Below, piece by piece: positions 49,332-49,888 of a stretch of DNA of 49,888 nucleotides. The DNA comes from Thiocapsa sp. KS1 (GTDB taxonomy: Bacteria > Pseudomonadota > Gammaproteobacteria > Chromatiales > Chromatiaceae), in assembly GCF_001499735.1 (NCBI RefSeq), contig NZ_LN848257.1, forward strand, positions 1,806,155 to 1,856,042. Direction: 5' to 3'. Position 1 is the first letter of the stretch, and every line of letters starts with the position of its first letter. Below the pieces are notes generated by a model. That model worked only from the letters and a program-made list of their open reading frames with translations. It searched no databases and was not told where the DNA came from. The translations under genes and the position numbers were made by a program.

Positions 49332-49496
49332 TCAGGCCCAACCGAAACCCATTTTGAACACGACCGCATGAAGGACAAGAGCGATGACCAGCAAGGCAAA
49401 GAAGATCGGCATCAGCCAAGTCGCTGGATTGAGGACAAGCCAGACCTTCCAATCGTCTTCCGGGTTCTTCGGCGCTGCAATCTTGACGTCACTCAT
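49332..49496 (-). CDS. pucA: Light-harvesting complex 2 alpha subunit
   Basis: This 54-residue antenna polypeptide has a polar N-terminus (NPEDDWKVWLVLNPATWLMP) and one membrane helix (about 28-48). Within the helix His43 is the bacteriochlorophyll ligand (LVLHAVV, five residues after ALL). The WKxWLVxNPATWLMPIFF pattern is that of Chromatiaceae LH2 alpha rather than LH1 alpha. The C-terminus is short (FKMGFGWA), in contrast with the Ala/Pro tail of the neighbouring partial gene. It lies 24 bp after pucB; the ribosome-binding site is weak (GAGAT). It pairs with PucB to form ring-shaped peripheral antennae in the intracytoplasmic membrane. Confidence 0.88.
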   Translation of the reverse strand: MSDVKIAAPKNPEDDWKVWLVLNPATWLMPIFFALLVIALVLHAVVFKMGFGWA

Positions 49497-49520
49497 AATC
49501 TTGATCTCGTCGAAGTCAGG

Positions 49521-49658
49521 TTAGAACCAGGGGTTGGCAGCGATTACGAAGAGATGAACCAATGCGGCGATCCCGACGTAGGCGGTATAGGTCACCTTGA
49601 ACTGCTCATGAAACTCTTTCGCTTGTTGATCGGTAAGGCCGGACAAAGACTGCGCCAT
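49521..49658 (-). CDS. pucB: Light-harvesting complex 2 beta subunit
   Basis: This 45-residue beta polypeptide begins SLSGLTDQQAKEFHEQFKV. His17 sits near the membrane surface, and one helix (about 22-41) contains His35 (AALVHLFVIA), which ligates bacteriochlorophyll. It ends ANPWF, the LH2 form; LH1 beta proteins of this family end in RPW-type sequence. An AGAGGAA ribosome-binding site lies 7 bases before ATG 49658. The upstream pucA-like gene ends 69 bp earlier, so two LH2 pairs probably sit in tandem, as in related species. Confidence 0.9.
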   Translation of the reverse strand: MAQSLSGLTDQQAKEFHEQFKVTYTAYVGIAALVHLFVIAANPWF

Positions 49659-49727
49659 GACTTAATTCCTCTGGTGGATTTTCAGTGACAGCCAAACGCC
49701 GAAGCGACGCCGGGCGGGTGGCAGGGC

Positions 49728-49888
49728 TCAGGCTGCCTCGGGAATCACGATTACTTCGACCGGAACCGCCGGCTCCGCAGCAGGTGCGGTTTCGGCCGGA
49801 GCGGCGGGGGCAGCCTCTGCGGGCGCAGCTTCGACCGGAGCAGCTTCGGCGGCAGGTGCGGCTTCGGCCGGTGCAGCTTCGGCGGCAG
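49728..49888 (-). CDS. C-terminal tail of a second LH2 alpha-like subunit (partial)
   Basis: The last 52 residues of a protein running off the right edge are read here. They are almost wholly Ala, Pro and Glu in the repeating unit (A)EAAPA, ending VPVEVIVIPEAA. Some LH2 alpha polypeptides of purple bacteria carry an Ala/Pro-rich C-terminal extension. The position directly upstream of pucB makes that the best reading, giving gene order pucA(long tail)-pucB-pucA or pucBA-pucBA. Because the membrane part lies outside the window, other exported or membrane proteins with AP tails cannot be excluded. Confidence 0.6.
   Translation of the reverse strand, partial: AAEAAPAEAAPAAEAAPVEAAPAEAAPAAPAETAPAAEPAVPVEVIVIPEAA

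Noticed and set aside
49332-49658. Antenna genes read as LH1 (pufBA).
   Set aside because: The beta subunit ends ANPWF and the alpha has NPATWLMP, both LH2-like; no pufL/pufM follow downstream.

Overview
The window is a GC-rich, densely coded piece of a gammaproteobacterial chromosome. Light-harvesting (LH2-type) antenna genes at the right edge point to a purple sulfur bacterium of the Chromatiaceae, probably Thiocapsa or a close relative. The genus is an inference; the antenna genes are read directly. I saw no rRNA, tRNA, CRISPR array, phage or intact insertion sequence.

Layout. 1-2495 (minus): an aaeXAB-like efflux operon (DUF1656, HlyD, FUSC) led by an unusual Pro/Ala-rich membrane protein. 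2671-5922 (plus): an acetolactate-synthase-like ThDP enzyme with a four-cysteine insertion, a seven-bladed WD40 protein and a small coiled-coil protein. 6230-10122 (minus): a Vsr endonuclease behind a large GGDEF/EAL protein. 10421-12595: malate synthase G. 12802-15575: a PhoP/PhoQ-like operon with two small exported proteins, preceded by a good match to a PhoP-box promoter. 15822-18014 (minus): a transglutaminase-like protease and galE. 18254-21857: an exported beta-solenoid protein, then an operon joining a DUF120 (CTP-dependent riboflavin kinase-like) protein to a histidine kinase and response regulator. 22337-25864: a 1175-residue protein that I tentatively call a diphosphate-type PEP carboxykinase. 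26557-29749: a SHOCT protein, a cardiolipin synthase and a retropepsin-like protease. 30137-33534: an SLC13/TrkA-C transporter and a zinc-ribbon AAA+ ATPase. 33947-37920: a UrtA-like binding protein overlapping a Cache-PAS-GGDEF-EAL gene. 37827-42938: an RND efflux pump with a divergent TetR regulator. 42947-48946 (all minus): lipase, LRR membrane protein, small proteins, glycosyltransferase, queE-queD-queC and a PilZ protein. 49332-49888 (minus): pucA, pucB and the tail of a second pucA.

Themes. Cyclic-di-GMP signalling recurs: two complete GGDEF/EAL proteins and one PilZ receptor. One GGDEF/EAL protein is genetically tied to a periplasmic urea/amide-type binding protein. The queCDE cluster is a compact operon with 4-base overlaps, and its QueD is a three-domain fusion in which only the middle domain keeps the full active site.

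The DNA between genes holds several dispersed repeat families: a 76-bp double-hairpin element (two inverted copies), a 33-bp palindrome with a compensatory base-pair change (two copies), and a 12-bp motif, CTRAAYCGCGTC, that supplies or overlaps the stop codon of five genes and bounds 84-88-bp inverted-repeat units. Most presumed terminators are GC-rich hairpins without a T-run.
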